Origin: an uncultured Eubacteriales bacterium
GTDB lineage: Bacteria; Bacillota; Clostridia; Christensenellales; Aristaeellaceae
Direction: 5' to 3'
Length of the DNA stretch: 41,966 bases
Assembly: GCA_902799045.1 (NCBI GenBank)
Contig: CADBZH010000016.1
Coordinates: 1-41,966, forward strand
Made by a program: the position numbers and the translations under genes. Within the stretch, counting starts at the first letter, position 1; the number at the start of each line of letters is the position of its first letter. Under the pieces are notes generated by a model. The model had not been told where the DNA came from. It searched no databases and worked only from the letters and a program-made list of their open reading frames with translations. Shown here piece by piece: positions 1 through 6,934 of the stretch.

Positions 1-28
1 CCGGTTTCGGGTCATTTCCCTTGCATCT

Positions 29-37
29 ATTATACCA
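29..37 (-). promoter_or_regulatory. Extended -10 promoter firing off the left edge
   Basis: On the minus strand the sequence reads TGGTATAAT, an extended -10 element. It would start transcription toward position 1, where an ATG lies at 15-13. No good -35 is visible and the gene itself is outside the window. Confidence 0.35.
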
Positions 38-114
38 CATTTCTGGCTGGATGCCCTGTTATTACAGTGTATTTTGCCTTGGAAGCAGACACTAAATATG
101 GGCTTTTTGCAAAG

Positions 115-147
115 AAAATCCGTGCATTTCTGTACAAAATGCACGGA

Positions 148-150
<3 letters not shown>
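115..150 (-). terminator. Intrinsic terminator after the left tRNA-Asn fragment
   Basis: A perfect 12-bp stem (116-127 pairs with 139-150, 11-base loop) is followed on the minus strand by TTTTCTTT. It sits immediately past the CCA end of the tRNA fragment, as expected for the terminator of a tRNA transcribed leftward. Confidence 0.75.
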
Positions 151-202
<52 letters not shown>

Positions 203-206
203 TATG

Positions 207-286
207 TTTGTGCAGCATCGAAAAACAGTTTCTACTATTATATGTGATGCAGAATTATGGCGTGTTTTGTGCAGAAGCCTGTGCAG
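207..286 (+). repeat. TTTGTGCAG repeats, probable integrase arm sites (left)
   Basis: TTTGTGCAG occurs at 207-215, and a pair (TTTTGTGCAG plus TGTGCAG) spans 265-286. The same motif pair recurs inside the other att copy at 6181-6279. Short direct repeats 50-200 bp inside an att core are typical arm-type binding sites of tyrosine integrases. The rest of 203-376 holds no gene I can support. Confidence 0.4.
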
Positions 287-376
287 TCTTTCATCATCGG
301 AAATGCTGTTGCAGTTTTTCCTACTGAATGATTCATGCCTTTTGCCTGCATTTTCAAAGCCCTTGGGGTACGCCCG

Positions 377-859
377 TCATTCTTTGGAGAGTTTCCGGAT
401 CTTCTCCTTCAGTTCCCTTGAAAAGAAAATCCCGTTCTGCTCCATCTGCTGAATCACAGGCATTACTGCCTCCAACAGTCCACGCTGTTTTGCCTTGATC
501 ATGACTCCAAGCGTTCCAGTCAGCGGCAGTCCCAGGTATTCGGCTGTCTTTCTGGCTGCTCCATCATCAATAATGACAGCATCCGCCCCGATTTCTTGGG
601 CAAGGAGCATCACTTCTACCTCTCCATCGTGTAGCTTGGCTTTGTACATCCGGCGATCCAAATCGGAGTCGACCTTGCGCACCTCAATCCATTCCCGCGC
701 CGCTTCTACGCGCTGTGAGGCAACATCATCCTTCTCTGTGACTTCTTTATACACAGCTTCAGGGATGATGATATGCTCATACATTCCCTTCAGAATCTCC
801 AGCTTGTTGGCCTTTGCCAAAGCAATCAGCGGCGTAGAGTTCACGATGATCTTACGCAT
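377..859 (-). CDS. PIN-like toxin of the DUF3368 family
   Basis: This 160-residue protein has the DUF3368 PIN-like layout. It has an N-terminal [15 protein letters not shown] segment, a central [11 protein letters not shown] segment, then [16 protein letters not shown] and [13 protein letters not shown]. Such proteins are VapC-like ribonuclease toxins. The first acidic position of classical PIN domains is Asn here (VNS), as in part of this family. The start at 859 is chosen because the ATG lies nine bases after GAGGG; the reading frame extends two codons further to a TTG. It overlaps the upstream antitoxin gene by eight bases (ATGCGTAA), so the two are translationally coupled. RNase activity is inferred from family membership. 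Confidence 0.8.
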   Translation of the reverse strand: MRKIIVNSTPLIALAKANKLEILKGMYEHIIIPEAVYKEVTEKDDVASQRVEAAREWIEVRKVDSDLDRRMYKAKLHDGEVEVMLLAQEIGADAVIIDDGAARKTAEYLGLPLTGTLGVMIKAKQRGLLEAVMPVIQQMEQNGIFFSRELKEKIRKLSKE

Positions 860-1106
860 TGGCAATATCCCTCAACAATTCTTCCTCTGTCATGCGGTCA
901 AAGATTCCCACACCATGACGTCCCAGAAACAGTATGAAGTCTTCTTCGCTCATACCGGCAATCCTAGCGCAATAACCTATTGACACATTGTTTTGCGTAT
1001 AATATCCCAACGCGACCATCTGTCGTGCGAAAGCAGCCGCGTCAGATGGAGACATATGTGTATCATATAAAACCTCGTTGGGTATGTTCACAGAAACCTG
1101 GCACAT
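852..1106 (-). CDS. UPF0175-type antitoxin
   Basis: This small 84-residue protein of the UPF0175 family is the usual partner of DUF3368 toxins. Seen in the sequence are an N-terminal strand ([10 protein letters not shown]), a helical stretch ([15 protein letters not shown]) and a helix-turn-helix-like [20 protein letters not shown], the probable DNA-binding part. The ATG at 1106 follows GAGGAGGCGAAAGT, a strong ribosome binding site. It is the first gene of a two-gene operon with the toxin, transcribed leftward from the promoter at 1146-1174. Antitoxins of this kind normally repress their own promoter, but I see no clear operator. Confidence 0.8.
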   Translation of the reverse strand: MCQVSVNIPNEVLYDTHMSPSDAAAFARQMVALGYYTQNNVSIGYCARIAGMSEEDFILFLGRHGVGIFDRMTEEELLRDIANA

Positions 1107-1145
1107 ACTTTCGCCTCCTCATCGTCAATGGTTCCCTCGTTTTGC

Positions 1146-1174
1146 ATTTTAGCATATATCTTCTCTATTATCAA
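1146..1174 (-). promoter_or_regulatory. Promoter of the toxin-antitoxin operon
   Basis: On the minus strand TTGATA (1174-1169) and TAAAAT (1151-1146) are separated by exactly 17 bases, about 40 bp upstream of the antitoxin start. The -35 lies a few bases before the end of the upstream SWIM gene. Confidence 0.65.
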
Positions 1175-1181
1175 GTCGCAT

Positions 1182-2837
1182 TTACAAAGCATTCAGCTCG
1201 TCCATCATCGCGCTTCTGCGCTTATACTGAACGCGCCAGGCTGCGACGATCTCTTCAACGACCTTTCCCCCGCCGGGCATTTCCCGCATGTGCTGTAGCG
1301 TCTGAACCCATTGCTGATAGGTCGAGCGATCCGCGGTACTCCGCGCAACCCGGTTGATTTCGCGGGCATACATATTCAGCACCTGATCGGGATAGCGCTT
1401 GAGCAGCTCGGTCTCATGGGCTCTCATGAGATAGAAACTGTCCGTTTCCTGCACCAGCTTTAGCACTCTGTCGTAGAACCCCTCGTCCGCGTAAAGCGCC
1501 GCGATGCCCGCGCCTTTCGGCAGCGTCGCGAAGAGCCGTTCCCGTTCCTCAGGCCAATCCTCCGGCTCGAACAGATCCCGGTATTCGTGATAGATGCCCA
1601 GGTCGGCCGGAGCGATGGCCGTGACGATCTCCCACAGCTTCTTCCGGTACTCGTCCTTCCAGCCAAGCTCCGCGAAGGCATCCTTCAGCTGCTTGTGATA
1701 CTCCACCGCGCGGCTCCCTTGCCGGTCCGCAAGCTGGATAGTCTCCTCCAACGCGCGCACGACCGCTTCCCAGTCGCCCGCCTGCCTGCGCTTTTCGATG
1801 TAGTACCTGCGCACGTCCTCAAGCTGCCAGTACCGCCGAATGTAATCCTCTATCGCCCCATCGGAAGCGCCTATTCGCTCCATCAGGCGGATGCAGTTCA
1901 TGGCGTATCGCCTTGCAGGGAAATTGTAGCCCCATTTGTCCGCACCCCGTTGCATCGCCCGATCCAACGCGCTCTGCTCGCAGGCCAGTATTTCCTTCAA
2001 CGCCTCCGGTGCGTCAAAGCAGCGCATGAGGGTGTCCTCGCAGAAATCCTCCAAATAGTCGATGATCACACCGCCGCATCGCTCCATCAGCCAGTCGAAG
2101 ATCTCCCGCCTCAGGGATTCGTCTGCGCGCTCCAGAATCGTTTGCCAAACTGACTGGCAATGATTCGCGATGACGGTGATGCCACCGTCCGAATCGTCCA
2201 TCTCCACCTCATCCAGCGCGAGAAAGACGCGGCACGATATATCGAACGCCTCCCGATCCTTCGCACGTTCAAGTCGGGGATCCACTTCATTCGTGAGGAT
2301 GTCGTCCAGCTCGCCGATGAAGCCGCCGGCCTCGTAATAGTCGATATAGCCGTCCTCCATGTAGCGATCCACGATGTCGTCCACCATGGCGCTGACCTGC
2401 CGCGCCAGCTCCGGCGAACGTTCCGGCTGGGCCTCGGCCAAAAAGCGGAGCCGCGCCTTGTCGTCCTGCCACAGAAGATTCGTCAGCGTGCGCCGCACCA
2501 GACTTTCGTCCGCGCCGTCCACACAGGCCTTCAACTGGACATAGGCTTCCTGCACCTCTTTGGAAGCGACAGGCTTCGGACTTCCGCCCTGCTCCCAGGC
2601 GTACAGCACCGCCGCCATGTGCTTGCAGTTTTCGCCGCCCTCGGCATAGGGGCAGGTGCATTCCATGTCCAACACCTTGCCCCTGTCCAACTCAATGAGG
2701 ACATCGTAATCCTCCGTTCCCTCCACCACAGCGGTGATCTGTTCGTCGTCCACCTCGAGGGATTCGACGCAGCCCGCGTAGTAGTATTCCATCCCCCGCT
2801 CAAGGATGTGGGGTTTGAACAGTTGCTTCCATTTCAT
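1182..2837 (-). CDS. SWIM zinc-finger domain protein
   Basis: This 551-residue protein has an N-terminal SWIM zinc finger: C60-x-C62 and C71-x-H73 within MECTCPYAEGGENCKHM. SWIM fingers bind DNA or proteins and occur in bacterial proteins next to SNF2 helicases or alone. The remaining roughly 450 residues are alpha-helical, acidic and TPR-like by eye (many W/Y/E-rich helical pairs). I recognise no catalytic motif. The first residues (KWKQLFKPHILERGMEYY) match the usual start of this family, so the ATG at 2837 is accepted, with GAGGG eight bases upstream. No SNF2-type partner gene is in the window. Its role inside the putative integrated element is unknown. Confidence 0.75.
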   Translation of the reverse strand: MKWKQLFKPHILERGMEYYYAGCVESLEVDDEQITAVVEGTEDYDVLIELDRGKVLDMECTCPYAEGGENCKHMAAVLYAWEQGGSPKPVASKEVQEAYVQLKACVDGADESLVRRTLTNLLWQDDKARLRFLAEAQPERSPELARQVSAMVDDIVDRYMEDGYIDYYEAGGFIGELDDILTNEVDPRLERAKDREAFDISCRVFLALDEVEMDDSDGGITVIANHCQSVWQTILERADESLRREIFDWLMERCGGVIIDYLEDFCEDTLMRCFDAPEALKEILACEQSALDRAMQRGADKWGYNFPARRYAMNCIRLMERIGASDGAIEDYIRRYWQLEDVRRYYIEKRRQAGDWEAVVRALEETIQLADRQGSRAVEYHKQLKDAFAELGWKDEYRKKLWEIVTAIAPADLGIYHEYRDLFEPEDWPEERERLFATLPKGAGIAALYADEGFYDRVLKLVQETDSFYLMRAHETELLKRYPDQVLNMYAREINRVARSTADRSTYQQWVQTLQHMREMPGGGKVVEEIVAAWRVQYKRRSAMMDELNAL

Positions 2838-2947
2838 GGTTCAACCCTCGTTTTGTATTATAAAACCATCGATTCGCTTGGTCGTTTCCATTTATTGATC
2901 CTTCCCACAACTCTCATACAACCGCTCATACAACTGTTTCAGCAAAT

Positions 2948-3097
2948 TTAGTTATGCTTTAGTTGCCTCTTGGTAAGCTTCACATTCGCTTCAAGCTGGA
3001 TGTTTGCAGGACCATTCTCATCATCAAAGAATCGCCAACCGGCAGCTTCAAGAAGCTTGTTGATTTTGATTCTCGCTTTCGCTTCTTTTGCTTTCAT
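2948..3097 (-). pseudogene. Stub of a type I restriction subunit R (HsdR) N-terminus
   Basis: A 49-codon minus-strand frame reads KARIKINKLLEAAGWRFFDD, then ENGPANIQLEANVKLT, and stops soon after. This pattern is the typical beginning of HsdR-type type I restriction endonuclease subunits, which run to roughly 800-1100 residues. Here the frame ends with TAA at 2950-2948 and no motor or nuclease motif follows in any frame, because the SWIM gene comes next. It is most likely a deletion remnant of a restriction system. Translation of a 49-residue peptide is possible but unlikely to be useful. Confidence 0.6.
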
Positions 3098-3122
3098 CGT
3101 AGCACCTCTGATCTTTATCCGC

Positions 3123-4514
3123 CTAATTCGAATTGTGTTTCGCCTTTATGGATTCCAGATCTCTCAGATCAGAAAAGTCCGTTTCAAACAGGATTTCATC
3201 TGGCAGCTCCTTCTTTTCCAAGAACATGAGCATATAGATTGGGAAGTAAGTAATTTTCCCCGCTTGCTCAATGTTACCCCCGCAAAAAACATATCCTTCT
3301 TTAATGCCAAAGTCAGACTGGCTCAGCACATTGTCCATAGCGTTATGACGGTAATAATCTTTACCGGACTTGATCTCAACGGGTAAAACATATCCGTTTC
3401 TCTCGATCACAAAATCCAATTCACCGTATTTCTTGCTATTGTAGTAATAAAGTACAAAACCATGAGCGGTCAATTCCTGAGCTGCGACGTTTTCATAGAT
3501 CGAACCGAAATTAATCGTTGTCTCGTGTCGCAGAATTTTGAGCTGTATCTCACCGCCATATTGTGCTGCCAACAACCCTACATCATTGGAAAACAGCTTG
3601 AACAAGTTTCGTGATTTGGAGAGAAGCAAAGGAACTTTCGGTTCATCAATAACATTGGTAGGCAAGGCAACACCGGCATTTTTCAGCCAAAGAAAGCTAT
3701 CATAATACTTGTCAAATCGCGCTTTTTCATTCAGATTCTTAAGGATAAAACGTTTATTCTTGGCATTGAGTTCGCTGGGAATCAGATCAAAGATATCATT
3801 TAGATACAATCTGTCTTGCTCGTCGCATTTGGAAATGTCATGCCGATACAGCCGAAGGATCGCGTTTTGTTCGTCTGCGACACGGTGCAGATTTTTGGTT
3901 TCCAGGTACGTCGATACTGCCGCAGGCATTCCGCCGACGATGAGATACAACTCGAACAACTGCATCATCCGCTCGTGGATATAGGAATCCACCGGTGTCT
4001 TATTCTCGAATGATCCTCGCAGCACATTTATTACATTCGCTCCGACACCGTTGGCTGTGGCAAATTCCTCAAAATCCAGAGGGTACATCTGAATAATATC
4101 CATGTAGCCAACAGGAGCAGAAACAATATCACGGAAGACCGTCCCCAGCAGTGATCCGCTGAGAACGTAATCGTAAGTGCCATCTTGTACCAGATATTTG
4201 ATCTGCGTGATCAAATCGCGGCATTCTTGCACTTCATCAAAGAAGATTATGGTCTTGCCAGGAATCATTTTATCGCCAAATAGTGCGGACAGACGCAAAA
4301 GAATCTCGTCAGCACTCTCTGCGCCGTCAAGTGCTGAGACGAATTCTGGATTCTCTATGAAGTCCATCTTGACAAAGCTTTCATAATGAGCTTTGCAAAA
4401 TTCCTCTACGATGTAGGACTTTCCAACCTGGCGTGCTCCGACGATCATCAACGCTTTGCCTGGTCTTTCTTTATAAAACTCATTAATCCGTTTATATATT
4501 TTTCTTTGGAGCAT
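3123..4514 (-). CDS. AAA+ ATPase with C-terminal DUF4143 domain
   Basis: This 463-residue member of the AAA_14/DUF4143 family is common in gut Clostridia and Bacteroidia. Motifs seen are Walker A GARQVGKS (residues 26-33), Walker B IIFFDEVQ (about 89-96) and a sensor-like VLSGSLLG. Near the C-terminus, GELDFVIE followed by VLPVEIKSG resembles a PD-(D/E)xK nuclease core. The ATG at 4514 is preferred over the longer frame because GGAGGGG lies just upstream; the extra 28 residues look untranslated. The family's function is not settled; it is often found on mobile islands and near toxin-antitoxin genes. It stands alone, with the HsdR stub 25 bp downstream. Confidence 0.8.
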   Translation of the reverse strand: MLQRKIYKRINEFYKERPGKALMIVGARQVGKSYIVEEFCKAHYESFVKMDFIENPEFVSALDGAESADEILLRLSALFGDKMIPGKTIIFFDEVQECRDLITQIKYLVQDGTYDYVLSGSLLGTVFRDIVSAPVGYMDIIQMYPLDFEEFATANGVGANVINVLRGSFENKTPVDSYIHERMMQLFELYLIVGGMPAAVSTYLETKNLHRVADEQNAILRLYRHDISKCDEQDRLYLNDIFDLIPSELNAKNKRFILKNLNEKARFDKYYDSFLWLKNAGVALPTNVIDEPKVPLLLSKSRNLFKLFSNDVGLLAAQYGGEIQLKILRHETTINFGSIYENVAAQELTAHGFVLYYYNSKKYGELDFVIERNGYVLPVEIKSGKDYYRHNAMDNVLSQSDFGIKEGYVFCGGNIEQAGKITYFPIYMLMFLEKKELPDEILFETDFSDLRDLESIKAKHNSN

Positions 4515-4684
4515 CGTCACCCCTCCATTTACAATCGCAATATTACAATAGCACAAATCCGGAAAAAAATCAATCTGAATCTGCACTTTTCCGCGCATTT
4601 TTCTCGATAAATGGATCGATTAGGCTTACATTTTTCCAGAGGAAGCAATCGTAGTGATCTCATAATAGGATATAATATGAGAAT

Positions 4685-4965
4685 CTACCCAACTTTCATC
4701 AGTTCTTCTTTTGCGTTTCCACGATATTCGCCACAAGTGATCAAATAGGATTGCAGAATGTTTATGCTATCCTCTTCCAACCGTCTTGCCCAGGAATGCT
4801 TCAAATGATAGCGCCGGGCGGTTTCAGCCTCACTGTGTTCCTGCCCATCCACAAATCCGTATCGATACAGCAGGTATTCCCTGCCCCTCGGCCCGCACTT
4901 TGCAAGCCCGGCCTCCAAACGCCTCACTGGTCTCCTTGCGCAAATAGATTTGCTCCGGCGTCATA
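4685..4965 (-). pseudogene. Sigma-70 region-4-like protein, frameshifted
   Basis: The minus strand begins with MTPEQIYLRKETSEA in one frame and continues one base out of frame as LEAGLAKCGPRGREYLLYRY, then GFVDGQEHSEAETARRYHLK. The second part resembles sigma factor region 4 (helix-turn-helix that contacts the -35 element), as in small sigma-like proteins of integrative elements. The frames join perfectly if one T is removed from the TTT run at the GCGTTTGGAG site (near 4920). An in-frame TAA lies just upstream of the ATG. A GTG at 4927 could start a shorter 80-residue protein. A real frameshift or an assembly error in a short homopolymer would both explain this. Confidence 0.55.
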
Positions 4966-5178
4966 GTGTAAACTTACATCCCCTTCTATCTTAAAGACGT
5001 TCCAAGACTTCATTTGGGGATAACCCCAATATGTTGATTTTAAGATTTGTAGACTACTATATATAGTGGTTTTGGGCTATGTTGGGCCTGAAAATGCTAG
5101 ATGGGGATAATGTTCATTTTTGAGAAATGGGGATACACTAACGTAAATTTCATATTTCAGCGTCGTTTATTATCTCCT
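4966..5178. other. AT-rich noncoding stretch with a palindrome
   Basis: I find no gene here. It contains an 18-base near-palindrome at 5053-5070 (ACTACTATATATAGTGGT, one G-T pair), an inverted GGGGATAACCCC near 5019, and three scattered GGGGATA words. It lies at the 3' side of the resolvase fragment and could include a recombination site, but nothing proves that. Confidence 0.3.
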
Positions 5179-5610
5179 TCAAGCATTTCCTCTTGCCCAT
5201 TTCAGAAAGGTCGAGTGGGCGATTTGAAGCTGCCGCGAAGCCTCTCGTGCGCTGAGCGTACCATTCTTCCAACGCCTCACATACTCGCCGAATTCCTCCG
5301 GCCTCTGCTTCGGCGGCGGCCCGAAACGCTGTCTCCTCGCCTTTGCCGCCGCGATGCCCTCGGCCTGTCGCTGTCGTATGAAGGCTCGCTCCTGCTCAGC
5401 CAAATAGCTGAGCCGTTGCAACACAATGTCCGCGATCAGCGTCCCCGTCAGGTCGCGCCCCTGCCGCGTGTCCAGCAGCGGCATGTCCAGCACCACGATT
5501 GCCGCCTGCTTCTCCTTCGTGATGACGCGCCATTGCTCCAGGATGTCCTCATAGTTGCGGCCCAGGCGATCGATGGATTTCACAACCAATACATCTGTCT
5601 GTCTCGCAGA
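5179..5610 (-). pseudogene. Serine resolvase/invertase lacking its N-terminus
   Basis: The minus-strand frame carries the second half of a serine recombinase catalytic domain: VLVVKSIDRLGRNYEDILEQ, VVLDMPLLDTRQGRDLTG, LIADIVLQRLSYLAEQER, then RQRQAEGIAAAKAR and a C-terminal HTH-like region. The first 45 or so residues, with the catalytic Ser and the YxRVS motif, are missing. Upstream of about 5610 the sequence becomes, in the opposite direction, a different gene. The frame stays open through that unrelated DNA to 5805 only because it is a shadow there. The protein would be inactive as a recombinase. Confidence 0.75.
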
Positions 5611-5742
5611 TTTGATACGGTGTTCCAGATGCAGCAGGAAGGCTACGACATCCCCGACATCATGGCCGAGCTGAACCTCTCCCAGCGCCGGGTCTACGAC
5701 CTGGTCAAAATGGTGAAGACCATCGCGGCGGAAGTCCTCTAA
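5611..5742 (+). pseudogene. C-terminal fragment of a small HTH protein
   Basis: The plus-strand frame ends with MQQEGYDIPDIMAELNLSQR, then RVYDLVKMVKTIAAEVL and TAA at 5742. The DIPDIMAELNLSQRRVYDL part is a helix-turn-helix. The frame runs back into the resolvase region antisense, so the true N-terminus is lost at the junction near 5610. A 37-residue product from the ATG at 5629 is conceivable but has no good ribosome binding site. It is followed by a stem-loop at 5755-5781, probably its own terminator. The type resembles small regulatory genes of integrative elements. Confidence 0.5.
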
Positions 5743-5754
5743 ACGCGAAAAGGC

Positions 5755-5781
5755 GGGACCGGAGCATACCGTTCCGGTCCC
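5755..5781 (+). terminator. Hairpin after the HTH fragment
   Basis: A perfect 9-bp stem GGGACCGGA (5755-5763) pairs with TCCGGTCCC (5773-5781) with a 9-base loop, 12 bases after the HTH stop codon. There is no T tract, so termination strength is uncertain. From here to 6056 I see no gene. Confidence 0.45.
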
Positions 5782-6056
5782 GTCATTCCCGCCGTACCCG
5801 TACACAATAAGACGATAACCTGTGAACCCTCCCTGGGCGAACGGCGTCAGTCAACTGCATAAAACAGAAAAACGGCCTTCGCCGAGCGCCGCGGAGGACG
5901 TGGCAAAAGCCGTAAAGTGCCTGATTTCAAGGGATTTCTGACATTGAATTTGCAGAAGCGGCTCAGGCTCCTTTTGCACATATTATTCGCGTTTTTAAGC
6001 GGCTTCAAGTCGCTTGACTTGTGCAGGATACACTATCATACCGGCTGTCCTTCGCC

Positions 6057-6164
6057 ATGAACTTCGTCGGTTTGTATTTCTTCAGCTTGCGCATGGGCAT
6101 CGCGCTCATCTCCTTCCTCATCGTCTTTGGGATCATAAACGTCTCCCTGCTGCTTCAAGGTTGA
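6057..6164 (+). CDS. Possible 35-residue membrane peptide or membrane-protein tail
   Basis: The frame from ATG 6057 gives a short peptide with one hydrophobic segment (GIALISFLIVFGIINVSLLL, residues about 14-33) ending QG and TGA. The frame is open back to a TGA at 6015-6017, so it could instead be the last part of a truncated membrane protein of the mobile element. I recognise no family. There is no clear ribosome binding site. Support is limited to the strongly membrane-like composition. Confidence 0.25.
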   Translation: MNFVGLYFFSLRMGIALISFLIVFGIINVSLLLQG

Positions 6165-6180
6165 AGTGGGTTTTACCTCA

Positions 6181-6279
6181 TTTTGTGCAGATTTTGTGCG
6201 TAAGCCAAAAGTCTGAAAACGTCTGTGCCGCAAGGGTTTTCAGCGCTTTTTGAGACTGGTTTTGTGCAAATTCTGTGCG
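6181..6279 (+). repeat. Two TTTTGTGCA..TGTGCG repeats, probable integrase arm sites (right)
   Basis: Positions 6181-6200 and 6260-6279 are 20-base words matching at 18 of 20 positions, each containing two TGTGC halves ten bases apart. They lie 110-210 bp inside the right att copy and share the TTTTGTGCAG word with the left arm sites at 265-286. This symmetric placement inside both ends supports a single integrated element. Confidence 0.5.
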
Positions 6280-6355
6280 TAAATCGCCCATCAGCGATTT
6301 TGATTGAATCGCGGTTAAGAGGCAACCGCCGATTTTTACCCCAAAACGCAAAAAG

Positions 6356-6387
6356 AAAACTGTGAAACCTTGTGCAAGTCTCACAGT

Positions 6388-6390
<3 letters not shown>
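6356..6390 (-). terminator. Intrinsic terminator after the right tRNA-Asn fragment
   Basis: The 10-bp stem AAAACTGTGA/TCACAGTTTT (6356-6365 with 6381-6390) is followed on the minus strand by CTTTTTG. Placement relative to the tRNA fragment is the same as for the left copy, but the stem sequence differs, so it was not simply copied with the repeat. Confidence 0.7.
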
Positions 6391-6439
<49 letters not shown>

Positions 6440-6504
6440 TTTCTTAAAATAGGGATTTTGCACCACTTTCTACCTATTATATGCGATCCGGATCCGGCTT
6501 TGTT

Positions 6505-6525
6505 TTGTGATTAATTTGTGATTAT
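6505..6525 (+). repeat. TTTTGTGATTAATTTGTGATT repeat right of the att copy
   Basis: Two TTTGTGATT words lie ten bases apart, about 70 bp to the right of the right att copy. The left att copy has TTTTGTGCAG..TGTGCAG at the same relative place. The related but different word suggests arm sites of a second integrase whose element lay to the right. Confidence 0.35.
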
Positions 6526-6546
6526 CGGTTCAGGAACAAATCATTT

Positions 6547-6583
6547 AGGGCCAGCGTCCCACTTCGCGCCGGCCCTTCTATTT
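6547..6583 (+). terminator. Strong rightward intrinsic terminator with no gene before it
   Basis: AGGGCC (6547-6552) and GGCCCT (6571-6576) close an interrupted stem, extended inside by GCG/CGC, and TCTATTTTTTT follows. The nearest upstream plus-strand reading frame is 400 bp away, so the gene it served has probably been deleted. From 6584 to 6876 I find no gene on either strand. Confidence 0.6.
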
Positions 6584-6876
6584 TTTTGTGATTCTGCCCC
6601 AAGGGTACCAGCTTAATCTCATAAATAATTCTGCGGGCTCTAAAAGCATATACAAACCGGAATATCTCCCCTTATTCGTTACCTCGCTCTGCCTTCCCGG
6701 TGTTCTGTTGCCCCTGCTTTCCATGAATGGCCGTTAAGTGTCGTCTGTTTATTACCACGTCCTTGAATAAGACGTTAGGGATTTATAGAACAGGCAGCAG
6801 TAGCAATTTTGTCCCATCGAGTATTTCGATAAATGCATTTCGGAAACAATAAAATCAATAATATGAAAAAACATGA

Positions 6877-6905
6877 TTGACAAGTTTGGATTATTGATTT
6901 ATAAT
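6877..6905 (+). promoter_or_regulatory. Consensus sigma-A promoter of the AlbA_2 gene
   Basis: TTGACA (6877-6882), a 17-base spacer and TATAAT (6900-6905) match the consensus at all 12 positions, 30 bp before the start codon. Confidence 0.85.
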
Positions 6906-6934
6906 GCGTTCAGAAACGTTTATAGGAGAGAAAA

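Noticed and set aside
377-6164. An intact new defence system in the left element
   Set aside because: Apart from the toxin-antitoxin pair, SWIM protein and ATPase, the restriction, resolvase, sigma and HTH genes are all truncated or frameshifted. I see no complete multi-gene system.
6584-6790. Minus-strand stretch reading FRFVYAFRARRIIYEIKLVP
   Set aside because: Short, interrupted by stops, no start and no family recognised; left as noncoding.
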